DNA from: Camellia lanceoleosa
Taxonomy: Eukaryota; Streptophyta; Magnoliopsida; Ericales; Theaceae
Assembly: GCA_025200525.1 (NCBI GenBank)
Contig: CM045762.1
Location: 83,295,893 to 83,359,892 of the forward strand
DNA: 64,000 bases
Direction of reading: 5' to 3'
Positions 33,330 to 44,000 of the stretch are shown in pieces (position 1 is the stretch's first letter; every line of letters starts with the position of its first letter). Below the pieces are notes generated by a model. That model was not told the origin of the DNA and did not search any database. It saw nothing but the letters and a program-made list of their open reading frames with translations. The position numbers and the translations under genes are program-made.

Positions 33330-34619
33330 TCAGGTGTCCTTGCGCCTCCTCCCAGAGCTAGTCGAAGCCTCTGACGCCAAGCTGGGCCCGACCTGTGCTT
33401 CTTCGTTGAGCCAATCCCAGCACTCGTCAGACAAAATGCAACTGAAAGTGGGGGCGGGGGGCCAGGAGCTCTCTATTTCCCCATGCTGCGGCCTGCCGAG
33501 CCAGCTGTGCGACTCGAACCAGGAATGTAGCCGAATACTCTATCCCCTCTGGTGGGCAAGTCTGATCATGGCCAAGCTGGCGCAAAATACGGAATGGGAA
33601 ATAGAATACGCAGTGAGTCAAGCCGATCAATCGAATCCCGACCTGCCGAGACATACTGTAGCTCATTGCCGGGAGATTGAGCCAAGGACAGCGCCACGCA
33701 ATGCGATCTGCCGACAAATTGCACATCCATTCAAACCACCATCCCTCATCAAGGGCGTCGACTAGGAGTTGTCGAAAGAAGTAGCCATGGGCCGAGTAAG
33801 CAGGGCAAGAGTCCACAACTTGCAATTTATCCATCAACCATACCTGGGGAGGGATGAAAAATGAGAGAATAAAGAATAGAGAGATGTACGACGAGAGAAA
33901 AGTAAGAAAAGGGTTTTGTGAGAAAAACCGAGCCTGAGGGCCGAGTGATGTGAGCAAATACATATGTGAGATCGGGTGGGAAACATTACCTGCAGCAGTA
34001 ATGGACTCCCTGCGAACCTGGTTGTCTCCTGACGGTAGAAAGCATCCAAGCCCATCAGTGTCTCAGCCAATGTCATGGCGATGCAACTCTTTTCTTCTTT
34101 CAAGCCTTGAGCCACTTCAATTAGACGGACACTGGATCCTCCAAAGCTTGAGGCAAACAGAAAATGAGATAACATGCATAAACAGAGGGCGTATCGCCGG
34201 AAGCCTTGCCAATGATGGTCGCTGCGGTCACCAGCGTCGGAGAACCGGTAAATCAGGCTTGGGATATCTAACATTCCGTTACAAATCAGGGATCGAGCAT
34301 CATGCGTGTTGAGTCCGCACATCCGCCCTAAGGTTTGGGCATAGCCAAAATTGAGTTGGGGCGAGATTTCCTCACCTCGATCAGATTCCATCAAAACTTG
34401 AAAATCTTCAAAAGTGGGACATACCTCTTGCTCGCCGAAGCTAAAGGCGTGCATCACTGGGTTCCAAAACCTCGCTGAAGCATGGAGGAAAAGAAGGTGT
34501 AACGGAGTCCGGCTTAGCGTAAATAGTGCATTCAAGCCGAAACCCCGAAAGTTCAACTTTTCTGAGCCATCTAAAGAAGAGATCTAAGATGTGAGATTTT
34601 CTACGAGAAATGCCTCCAT
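33330..34619 (-). pseudogene. antisense gene 1: DUF7745-like protein with one intron
   Basis: Encoded opposite to gag-pol. The start ATG is at 34619-34617. An in-frame TAG at 34586-34584 (codon 12) breaks it, but the frame continues to 33990, where CAG|GTAATG is a donor. The acceptor ccccag lies just before 33843. The 146-bp intron joins G-S-P-L-L-L-Q to V-W-L-M-D-K-L-Q in phase 0. Landmarks: W-N-P-V-M-H-A-F-S-F-G, V-C-P-T-F-E-D-F, R-R-Y-A-L-C-L-C-M-L, and A-M-T-L-A-E-T-L-M-G-L-D. I relate it, from memory, to the DUF7745 plant family, often found with Tat-type elements; function unknown. The frame ends at TGA 33427; a frameshift near 33440 leads to a better C-terminus ending at 33330. A TATA box lies at 34665-34672. 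Confidence 0.7.
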
Positions 34620-34664
34620 TTTTGCGCAAAGCAGTGATGAAATGAATGAGTTCCAAAGTTGGAG

Positions 34665-34672
34665 CTTTTATA
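34665..34672 (-). promoter_or_regulatory. TATA box of antisense gene 1
   Basis: On the minus strand the sequence is TATAAAAG, 46 bp upstream of the ATG, giving a predicted start near 34640 and a leader of about 20 bases. It is followed upstream by the palindrome cluster at 34730-34831. Confidence 0.6.
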
Positions 34673-34729
34673 AGGGGCGAAACACTATTCGAAGGACAAG
34701 TGTCAGAATTTTGTGGGTTACAGGGAAAA

Positions 34730-34831
34730 GTGGCCGGCCGGCCACCTATTCTAGCAGGCCGGCCACCTTTGACTCAAAAAATTGGCCGGCCGGCCACCTT
34801 TCAATCCCCAAATGCAAAATGTGGCCGGCCA
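34730..34831. promoter_or_regulatory. GGCCGGCC palindrome cluster upstream of antisense gene 1
   Basis: Four GC-rich units lie at 34730-34745 (perfect GTGGCCGGCCGGCCAC), about 34757-34767, 34783-34798 and 34821-34831, starting about 60 bp upstream of the TATA box. The first is identical to units in both LTRs and upstream of antisense gene 2. Confidence 0.6.
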
Positions 34832-35433
34832 TGCCATTGGTCCTGTTTTGCCCTCCGGAAGGAAGTTCGAGGCATTTCGATGCATCGGGAATGTCGAAGG
34901 CCCCTATTTCTCTCAGTTTCGGATGCGTTCCATCACCCAGATCTTCTGAAGTACGCTTTGTTTTGTTTAAACATTGTTGTATTTTGCTTATCGAGTTGTC
35001 GTTTTGTTTATCGAATTGTAAGTTTTGTCGAGTTGTCGCATTTTGTGTTTTGAGTTGTTACTCTTTGTTTACGCAATTTTGTTAAGTCTTGTTTATCGAG
35101 TCGTTAACATTGTTGTACTTTGCTTATCGAGTTGTAAACTTGCTAAGATTCTGTTATTTCTTAGTGAGTCGAGTTGTTTAGTTTATTGCGTCGATTTATT
35201 ATTTGACCCGGTAAATACAAAGTGCACATTTCCATTCGATCCCATTTTTGTGCAAAATGATGCGATGCGATGCTGAGAACATAAAAATACAACACCTTTT
35301 CAAAAGCTGTTTCATTCCATCATGTTTTACAACAAACAAAGGTACAAGTTTTACAAAAAATAAAACTGCCTAACAATATACAAAGTGCTACAAACTACTA
35401 GCAAAAAGGAAGATAAAGCAGGAAACAGCAGCA
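34832..35433. other. spacer between the two antisense genes
   Basis: No gene is supported. It holds imperfect repeats of 'tttatcgagttgt' between about 34980 and 35180. One near-identical pair, 'acattgttgtattttgctta' at 34971 and 'acattgttgtactttgctta' at 35107, is 136 bp apart. Possible 3' end signals of antisense gene 2 lie near 35300-35430. Confidence 0.5.
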
Positions 35434-38400
35434 TCAATGCCCTCGGGAGCGGGAATGAGAAGCCCTCCTCGACCTCTTCTGCGGGACAGCCTCTGCACCA
35501 CCATCATCATCTGGGTCGGAGCTGTCATCCTCAGGATCCCCCTTAGCCTCGCCTCCACTCTCGGAACCAAGACCGGAATCCCCCTCCTCAGCGGATGTCT
35601 CCGATTGACGGTCTGCGGCCTCCTCCTCCTCATTCTCATCAGGCTCCGCCTCTATAATATATGCCCTGCGCCTACGAGAGGACCCTCCCCGAGCTCCTCG
35701 GAAAGGCCTGGATGGCCTAGCTCCCTGAAAAGGCCTGGATGGCCCAGCTCCTCGAAAGGGCCTAGATGGCCCAGCACCTCGAAAAGATCCAGACGATCGA
35801 CCTCCCTGAGAAGGCCCGGTGGTCTGGCCACATGTGAGCATACACAGGAGGCATCTGAAAGTGAAGAGTTCAATACATCAGTTCAAATATGGAAATCAGA
35901 TACAAGTACAGTATGTGAGTGGGGTGTGTGTCAGATGTGTTCTACACAAACAGCCTATCAATGCAGTAGAATGTTCAAAACCAGCGTGTCATCAGGAAAT
36001 ATGATAAAATGCAGGAAAGATGAACAGTACTTGCACACCTATAATAGCCAGCTGTGCCTCCCTCCGCAGGATCATGCCCTCAAATGTGGCCAGCATTCCA
36101 AGCATCTCATCTACGTACTCAACTGGAGGCTACAGATACAAATACAAAACTATCAGTAAAGGAATGAATGTCCAAGTATCCGACTGATAAATCAAAGCTG
36201 TAAAACATACCGGCGATGAATCAGGATATCTGACGTATCTGTGGTCAGGAAGAGGAGGCTCCAGCGAGACCTGGTAAGGAATCCCAAATCGCCAACTTGT
36301 TAACTCGGTCGGCATGTCTGGCCACCCGGGATGATGAAGAGTCGGAGGAATCGGGGGAATGAAACTGCGCCCACCTCTGGATGTACCACCGCCGAGGAGG
36401 ATATCAGTAGCACGAGCTCGACTCAAGATGGTACATCGGCATGCCTCGATTTGAGTACGACTCCGTCAAGGAGGCGTCAGATATGTATGGCGATAAGTGG
36501 CGTAGTCCCCGTAGTCCCCCTCCATAAGATGTAGCAAAGCATCGCATCAAAGATAGCACTAATGACATCCCGGTAGAGAGCCTATCGCCATTCAGATATC
36601 GGCCGGGTGTCCGGGAGGATCCTGAGAAGTGTACCCCCATACCTGACGCAAAAGCGTTCCCCTAGAAACCATGCTCTACCAACCGGTCCCTCGAGCAGGA
36701 TCCTGTACTGGGAGGTGCCCGATCCTCCAGCATACTGAAATCGGAGACCATCACCCAAGGGTGCCCAGGGCTGCCATGTAATCTGCAGATAACCAGTGCA
36801 TAAACCAATCAAAAATCGAGAATATACAGGACAAATCAAAGATGAAAACGGAAGGAACTGAGAGTTCTGAAATACCTCCGTCGTCCGCACGGTGTCAAAA
36901 TACTGCCGCAGATAAAAGAGAGTCTCTCGGGGTCTCGGCCGGTGCTGGCCCTCGAATACCAGTGAGTATGGGGTCATGAGGGGCCCTACCACCACCAACT
37001 TTGGGGCTAACGTCGGGAAATATACGTAGACCCATAACTGAAGAAAGCAGTGCAGGATGTAAATACAAAGTGTTGAGGGCAAAATACAGAGTGTAAAGTG
37101 CGTTGTGTGTGCAATGTACAAGTAATGAGGAGCAGAAATGTAAATTAAGAGGACAGAAAGTACCTCACAGGCTCTCCAATAACCGCCAAGTAAATCTCCC
37201 TGCCCGCGGGAGGTCGCGCTCATATAGCAGTAAATGGTAGCCAGGCCGGCGCCACCCCAGTCGTACCGTCCGACCTGTGACAAGTCCACCAAAGCGCTCA
37301 ACAGATATAGCCCAACCGTGTTCCCACTATCGGCAAACAGAGTAGTCCCGAAGAGGAACATAAGAAAACCACGAGCATACTACTCCGCCTCCTCAGTAGT
37401 CCTAGGCTCCATCCCCTCTCTCCGAAAATGGGAAGAGAACCAGGTGTATCGGACTCTCCCTGAAGCTCTATCCACAAGCGGGCGGGCCCCCAGTAGATGT
37501 ATCCAAGCGGCCTCCCATTTGCCCATATCCTCGTCGTAAGGAATGGGCCAACCTCCTATGGCCAAGACAAAGAAAATCCAACGGGGTCATAGTCAAATCC
37601 CCAGTGGCGGAAAAGTGAAAGGAGTTGGTGGTGTCCCACCATCTCTCCACCAAAGCTGCCAACAATGTCCTCCTGGCAAGACAATGCGATAACCCCATGC
37701 AGAAGGCCCCGAACCCTGCCAAATCAACTAAATCCCGGACAGCCTCCGGGGAGCTCAGCATACCACTATCTAGCAGTGGTGGAGCCATATCCTCGCACGG
37801 TGCGAGAACCAACCTGCATTCAGATTGAACACATGTGTCAGTATAAAATGAATGAGCTGTGCGCAAATGAAATGAATAAAGCTGTGTGCGAAGTAAAGTA
37901 GGGCCGCGTGTTCTATTCTCCATAAGTGTGTGCTGCGTGTTCACCTTTAATTTGGACAGTATGTTCAGAAAATCCGAGTTAGGGCTGTGTGTTCTACTCT
38001 CAATCAGTGTGTGCTGCGTGTTCACCTTCAATTTGGGCTATGTGTTCAGAAAATCCGAGTTAGGGCTGTGTGTTCTACTCTCAATCAGTGTGTGCTGCGT
38101 GTTCACCTTCAATTTGGGCTATGTGTTCAGAAAATCCGAGTTAGGGCTGTGTGTTCTACTCTCAATCAGTGTGTGCTGCGTGTTCACCTTCAATTTTGTG
38201 TGTTCAGAAAATCCGAGTTAAGGCTGTGTGTTCTACTCTCAATCAGTGTGTGCTGCGTGTTCACCTTCAATTTGAGCTGTGTGTTCAGGAAATCTGAGTT
38301 AGGGCTGTGTGTTCTACTCTCAATTAGTGTGTGCTGCGTGTTCACCTTCAATTTGAGCTGTGTGTTCAGAAAATCCGAGTTAGGGCTGTGTGTTCTACTC

Positions 38401-39616
38401 TCAATCAGTGTGTGCTGCGTGTTCACCTTCAATTTGAGCTGTGTGTTCAGAAAATCCAAGTTCGGGCTGTGTGTTCTACTCTCAATCAGTGTGTGCTGCG
38501 TGTTCACCTTCAATTTGAGCTGTGTGTTCAGGAAATCTGAGTTAGGGCTGTGTGTTCTACTCTCAATCAGTGTGTGCTACGTGTTCACCTTTAATTTGGG
38601 CTGTGTGTTCAGAAAATCCGAGTTAGGGCTGTGTGTTCTACTCTCAATCAGTGTGTGCTGCGTGTTCACTTTCAATTTGAGCTGTGTGTTCAGAAAATCC
38701 GAGTTAGGCCTGTGTGTTCTACTCTCAATCAGTGTATGCTGCGTGTTCACCTTCAATTTGAGCTGTGTATTCAGAAAATCCGAGTTTGGGCTGCATGTTT
38801 TACTCTCAATCAGTGTGTGTCGTGTGTTCACCATCAATTTGAGCTGTGTGTTCAGAAAATCAGAGTTTGGGCTACGTGTTCTACTCTCAATCAGTGTGTA
38901 CCGTGTGTTCACCATCAATTTGAGCTGTGTGTTCAGAAAATCAGAGTTTGGGCTGCGTGTTCTACTCTCAATCAGTGTGTACTGCGTGTTCACCATCAAT
39001 TTGGGCTGTGTGTTCAGAGAATTAATGTTTGGGTTGTGTGTTCAAGTCCCGATCAGTGTGTGCCGTGTGTTCACCATCAATCCGAGCTGTGTGTTCAAAA
39101 AATCCGAGTTAGGGCTGCGTGTTCTACTCTTAGTCAGTGTGTGCTGTGTGTTCACCTTCAAATTCGGGCTGTGTGTTTGACAAATCAGTGTTTGAGCCGT
39201 GTATTCAATTCTTAACTAATGTGTGCCGTGCATTCACAATCAATTAATGAGCCGAGTGTTCAGAAATTCAAGTGTTTAACCCACATGTTCAGGATGCAAA
39301 CAAAGTACTATGTCATAGGCTAAACTGTGTGTTCAAGCATGGCAAAGGCACAAAATGCACGAAAAATGCAGAAAATGAAGTAAAATACCTCTCGTGCCTC
39401 GTGGGAGAGGTGATGCTCTGGCTCTCGCAGAAGCAAATCTCCGGGTGCTCGATCACTAAAGTCAGTGAAGTGACGAAAAATAGCCCGCGGAAGAATGTGT
39501 GCCGGCGGGGCATACCTCTCGGGAATAAAGGGTCGAACCCTCGGAGGCAGAGTCATGACATCAAAATCATCCCCGGCACCTGGAGGACCTCCGCCATGAG
39601 GAAAATTACCCGCCAT
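35434..39616 (-). pseudogene. antisense gene 2: plant mobile domain (PMD) protein, about 7 exons
   Basis: Encoded opposite to gag-pol. Likely start M-A-G-N-F-P-H-G-G-G at 39616. Inferred exons: 39616-39389, 37813-37164, 37037-36876, 36782-about 36580, a part ending 36211, 36129-36031 and 35854-35434; the listed introns start GT and end AG. The PMD (PF10536-like) is recognisable from A-L-V-E-R-W-W, then T-N-S-F-H-F and L-T-M-T-P-L-D-F, later F-L-F-G-T-T-L-F-A-D, Y-L-L-S-A-L-V-D-L-S-Q-V-G and Y-D-W-G-G-A-G-L-A. The C-terminus has G-P-S-R-P-F repeats, an acidic stretch and a basic tail K-R-S-R-R. Breaks include a TAG at 37382-37380 and frameshifts near 37565, 36590 and 35820. Host PMD proteins (MAIN/MAIL1) act in silencing; the role here is unknown. 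Confidence 0.72.
37887..39265. repeat. 81-bp tandem repeat array, about 17 copies
   Basis: The unit contains 'gtgttctactctcaatcagt', 'gtgtgctgcgtgttcacc', 'ttcaatttgagctgtg' and 'gttcagaaaatccgagtt'. Units start near 37911, 37990, 38071, 38152, 38229, 38310, 38391, 38472, 38553, 38634, 38715, 38796, 38877, 38958, 39040, 39120 and 39200, with divergence growing toward the 39.2-kb end. Since 81 is a multiple of three, several frames stay open on both strands, giving apparent proteins of 27-residue repeats. The array lies in the first intron of antisense gene 2. Confidence 0.95.
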
Positions 39617-39663
39617 TTCAGAAGATCTGCAAAAATGAGCCAAAATGAGCCAAAATTGGAAAA

Positions 39664-39712
39664 AGTCAACAAAAGTCAACTCTCGGGAAATGAAAAAGTC
39701 AACAAAAGTCAA
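39664..39712 (-). promoter_or_regulatory. four W-box (TTGACT) motifs before antisense gene 2
   Basis: On the minus strand TTGACT occurs at 39664-39669, 39674-39679, 39697-39702 and 39707-39712, arranged as two pairs in a duplicated phrase. TTGAC[CT] is the core bound by WRKY factors. They lie 50-95 bp upstream of the likely ATG, probably in the leader. Confidence 0.5.
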
Positions 39713-39957
39713 CCCCCGAGAAAATCTTCCAAATATTGAGACAAACTTACCTCAAGTGGTGAAAATGAGAAAAGAAGCACCGAAATCAAAATTTAATCGG
39801 TTCAAAGTGCTTAAAATCGAATGTTTTCGCGAAAACAACTTGCGTGGGGCATTGGAAAACGCGTATGGAGCTCAGATCTGAAGAGGAAAATGGTTTGGGA
39901 AGGAAGAGGAGAAGATTTCGTGGCTGTGTTTATGAGCTCAAAGTGATTGAGCAAGAG

Positions 39958-39966
39958 AATATAAAG
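39958..39966 (-). promoter_or_regulatory. TATA-like box of antisense gene 2
   Basis: The minus-strand sequence is TTTATATTC, about 45 bp from the palindrome cluster and about 340 bp upstream of the likely ATG. It is a moderate match; the placement resembles that in antisense gene 1. Confidence 0.4.
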
Positions 39967-40008
39967 AAAACAAGGTGAAAAGACCAATTTGCCTGCGGAT
40001 TTGGACAG

Positions 40009-40100
40009 GTGGCCGGCCGGCCACCTTTTCTGGCTAGCCGGCCATTCTCTTTTTGAAAACTGGCCGGTGGCCTCCCCTGGGGAAAATAACTGGCCGGTGG
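40009..40100. promoter_or_regulatory. GGCCGGCC palindrome cluster upstream of antisense gene 2
   Basis: The perfect palindrome GTGGCCGGCCGGCCAC is at 40009-40024, followed by weaker units near 40035 (tagccggccatt), 40060 (tggccggtggcc) and 40091 (tggccggtggt). Confidence 0.6.
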
Positions 40101-41005
40101 TGATCCCTAGGTGGGTCCTAAGCTCTCTGCAAATTTTGGGGAAGATTGGAGTTCCCGGGACCTGAAAAAGTTCAATAAAAGTGCACTTTCTGTTGCGAAA
40201 TTGCTCCGCCGGAACTTCAGCTTCAAGTTCTGACATGTGTCTCATCATTATTCATCAAAATCAAAGTGTATCCTTTTTGAACATGTTGTAATCTCTCCGG
40301 GAGGTGAACCAGAGGCCGCGATCGAGTCGCCTTCCAAACGCTGCGTTTCTTGCTTTCGTTGTTTCGTAACAAACGGGCACCCTGATTTATGCTCGTTTTG
40401 CATTATTGTGCACATAACTTGCATTCTCATGAGCATAATTGCATTATTATGCACATTTTTTGATATTGCTATACCTCTGTGCTTGAGCATGCGTTGTCAC
40501 GCACGTTCCTTTCTCGCATTGCGATGCATTCACTTGCCGGCACTGCGTGTGTCAAACTTTCAGAATCACATTGAATATATGTTGTTAGCATATTGTGCTT
40601 GTTGAATTTCTCTCTTTTGCAGGCACGATATTGTATGTACGGTTCATTTGAGGCTGGTGCGACCAGACGAATCGCGCAGGTATCGTATCTTCTCCGTGTG
40701 AGACGCGACGAGAGTTGAATAATTCTCCGCATTCCTAACTGCATGAAATGTAGTTGTTGCTTTGCATTCTTGCTTAAAACTGTTGCATCTATTTGCGAAT
40801 ACTTGCTTCATTACAGCTTGCTGCATTTGCATGAGCATTAAGTTACATCTGCCACCGTGCATATCGCTTTGCATTTTGCGCCCCTTGCCTGCGGGCATAT
40901 CTCTGTTCATCTTGTATGATTGTCTAAGTCTTCGGCCTTGTCAAAAATGGGTCGTCTCTGGGCTTTGACATTTACTCCCGTCACTTATGACTTCCGAGTT
41001 CTGTC
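40101..41005. other. retroelement 3' non-coding region
   Basis: No gene is supported. The segment at about 40380-40560 and 40740-40910 is rich in 'gcatt', 'gcacat' and 'tgcatt' phrases resembling the later part of the LTRs. Confidence 0.5.
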
Positions 41006-41014
41006 AAAGAAGGG
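41006..41014 (+). other. polypurine tract
   Basis: AAAGAAGGG lies four bases before the TG of the 3' LTR, the expected place for the plus-strand primer. Confidence 0.7.
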
Positions 41015-41018
41015 CAAC

Positions 41019-44000
41019 TGTAGACACCCCATTTTTGACTGACCTTAAGACTTAGACGTCACCGATTGAGTGCTCGGTGATGTTGCGTATTGTGCTCGTT
41101 CAGAAGTCTCAGAGTCGCGGCCGTAAGCCCTGCGTCCGGACTTCCGAACCCTCTTCTGTGCCTTGCTTCGGTTTGCGAACCAGACTCGATTTTCTCTGTT
41201 TCTTTTCCTGAGGGAAGGGAGAGGTCTCGTAGACCATCTCTCAGTGGCCGTGGGCTACATTTCGTGGCCATAGGCCATTTTGTCCATTTCGGAGCCTGGT
41301 TCCCGGTTTTCGGAGCCGTCAGGCCGTATGCCTCGGTTCGGGACCGCCTAACCATCTCCGATTGCTCTGATTTTTGGCATGCATCTTATTTTCTCCCTTT
41401 TGAGGGACAATGAGGTCTGAGAGACCCACTTCGTGGTCGAACACCACTTTCGGTGCCTAACAGTCAGTTTTCGGGGCCTCGAACTGCGCGTTTCGGCCCC
41501 CGAATATTCATTTTGCATCGGTTTTCGTTCATTTTTGGCAGGTACCGCTGTTTTATCACCAGGAAGGTCACAGAAGGGTGGAAGGCCAGCAATTGTTTCA
41601 GCAACCAGTTATATTCCTCTCGCGCCCTCCGACGCCCGTTTTTCTCACTTCCAAGCCAATGTTGACCACCCTAGAGTCATTTTCTTCAGTCCTAACCCCC
41701 ATATTTGTGTTGTAGGCACCTGGGAAGACACAAATATTATATGGCCGGCCATTAATTCCAGTTGAACCTTTTGAACCCCTTTGAAAAATGGCTTGTTCTC
41801 TCTTCTGTTTCATAGTTGCCAGTTTTGAACCACAAGGTTGTGTTGAGAGCACATGGGAGGACACCAATATCTGGTGGCCGGCCAGAAATTCAATTTGACC
41901 ATTTTGCCCCTTGGCCGGCCGGCCATGGGGGGTGGCCGGCCGGCCACCTGCAACTCTGAAAATTGGCCGGCCAGCTTCCTCAGGGTGAGTACATTACAGC
42001 TGTGTATTGTTTTTCCCTTCAAAACCTGTATCCGGAGGGAACTTTTTTGGAGGGAAACTTGATGCAATTTCCCTCTCCTTTTTCCCTCCTTTTCTCCCTC
42101 CATTTGGTCCATATAACCAGCTGCAAAAACCTGGTTTTAGGGTTGACAAAAATTGCCTTAAGCCTTGTATACACATCCCCCTCCATCTCTCTCTTTCAAG
42201 CTCAAACACCAAGTCCTACACTTCATTTCTTCATCACCACCAAGCACCACCACCACTACTCCATTTTCAGCAACTTGAGGAGCTTTCCAGCAGCTAGGAG
42301 GCAGCATTTCTCAAGCCAAGAAGCATCCAAGGGTTGGTCTTCAAGGGTAAGTGTCAATCCCCTCTTTTAAGCTCAATTTTGCAACATTTTTCTAGCCTCT
42401 TTGCTTGCTGTTTTGAGCTCAGACCAAAACTGAAAATGTCATTTTTTTTAGCTCATTTCCTTGTTTCATTAAGGGCTCAACACTGTTTGAGCCCCCCATG
42501 TTGCACTTGCTTCAATGCCCTCTTGAATGCCATTTTCTTGCATGATATTTTTAGCTTGTGTGTGATCTGTTTTGGGGCCTGATGTAAACTGTAAATAGGC
42601 CTATTTTGAGCCCCTCTTCAACATTTAAGAAGGGATCAACACTGTTGGGGACCTCCATGTATCACTTGCCATTCTACCCCTCTTTGGTCCCCATTTTTGC
42701 ATGATTTGTTAGCTTATCTTGCTTCTGTTTTTCGGCCATGATCAGAACTGAAAGTGGCCCTTTTTTGACCCCCTTGTCATGTCTCATTAAGGGTCTTTGG
42801 CTGTTTGGTGAATATTTTGTATACTTTGTGTTATAGCCTTCTTGTGGCCTTAATCTTGCATTGCATTTTGAGCATGTTTTTATACTGATTTGGGCTTCTT
42901 CATCTACTTTAAAATGCCATATTTTTGGACCCTCTTCAACATTGTTGAAGGTCCCTCACTTGTTTGAGACCCCCATATATCAGTTACTTCTTTGCCCCTT
43001 TGTTGGCCCATTTCTTGCATGAATTGTTTTCCATACTTGTATCTGTTTTTAGGGCTTGTCATCTACTGAAAAACATCATATTTTTGGCCCTTCTTCAACA
43101 TTGTAAAAGGGGCCTTCTATGTTTGAGATCAGAAGCTATGACTTGCTTCATTACCTCTCTCGCCCCCCCCCCAAAAATTTTTGTATGCTATTTTAGCCCC
43201 ACTTTTGCTCACTGTTTGGCCATGCTTTGTACTGTAAAAATGCTTGTTTTGGGGCTGCCTATCTTCTTTCTTCACACTTCATGTACGAATCATGCATGCA
43301 TTGCATAGCTATAGGCCATTTCATGTGCTTAATTCCATATTTTGGGGCTCGTTCCTTGCATCGGGTTTCATTTCGCCTTGTTTCGGGGCTGTTTTGCCCC
43401 TCATTTTGTCACTGATTTTTGCATGTTTGCATATCATATTCCATGTCTTTGCCATGTCTCATTAGAGTGGCATTTCGGTGCCTAAGGGTCCGTCATCGGT
43501 TTGCGTGCCCGCGTGTACGCATTTCGAGTTGTCTTGTTTTCATCTAATGGCCTCCTATGTGAGTGTGGCTGAGGCTCTCTCATGTTGGTGTAAGCCCATC
43601 ATTGCATTGCGTATGCCATTTCATCTATAGCATTGTGTATGCTCAGCTGTGTATCACCTCGTGTAGCGTATATGTCATTCCATAACATTGTGTATGTTAG
43701 GATTGTATCTTAGTTGCATTTCACGCATATCATGCATATTGCATCGTGTTCGGGATAGGAGTTAGCCCGGGCACGGGAAACGAGGTACGTTCCGTACTCC
43801 GAGTGACGGAACGTGTCTCAATTCCCAAGTCACCGACACTCCGAATTATCCATGATGGAGTTAGGTTTTGTTGTAGTGTTCATATGCATTCATTCTATAT
43901 CGAGTTGTGCAATTCGGCTCCTCGGCCATCATACATCGAGATGCGTGATTGGTGGTATGAGGATCGAGACATGCATACATTTGTGAAAATACATTGCTAT

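Noticed and set aside
37886..39215. Long plus- and minus-strand frames of up to 397 codons in the 37.9-39.2 kb region
   Set aside because: They are produced by the 81-bp tandem repeat, which stays open in several frames because 81 is divisible by three. No start context, domain or homology supports a protein.
37887..39265. CRISPR-like array
   Set aside because: Units are contiguous 81-bp tandem repeats with no unique spacers, in a plant retroelement.
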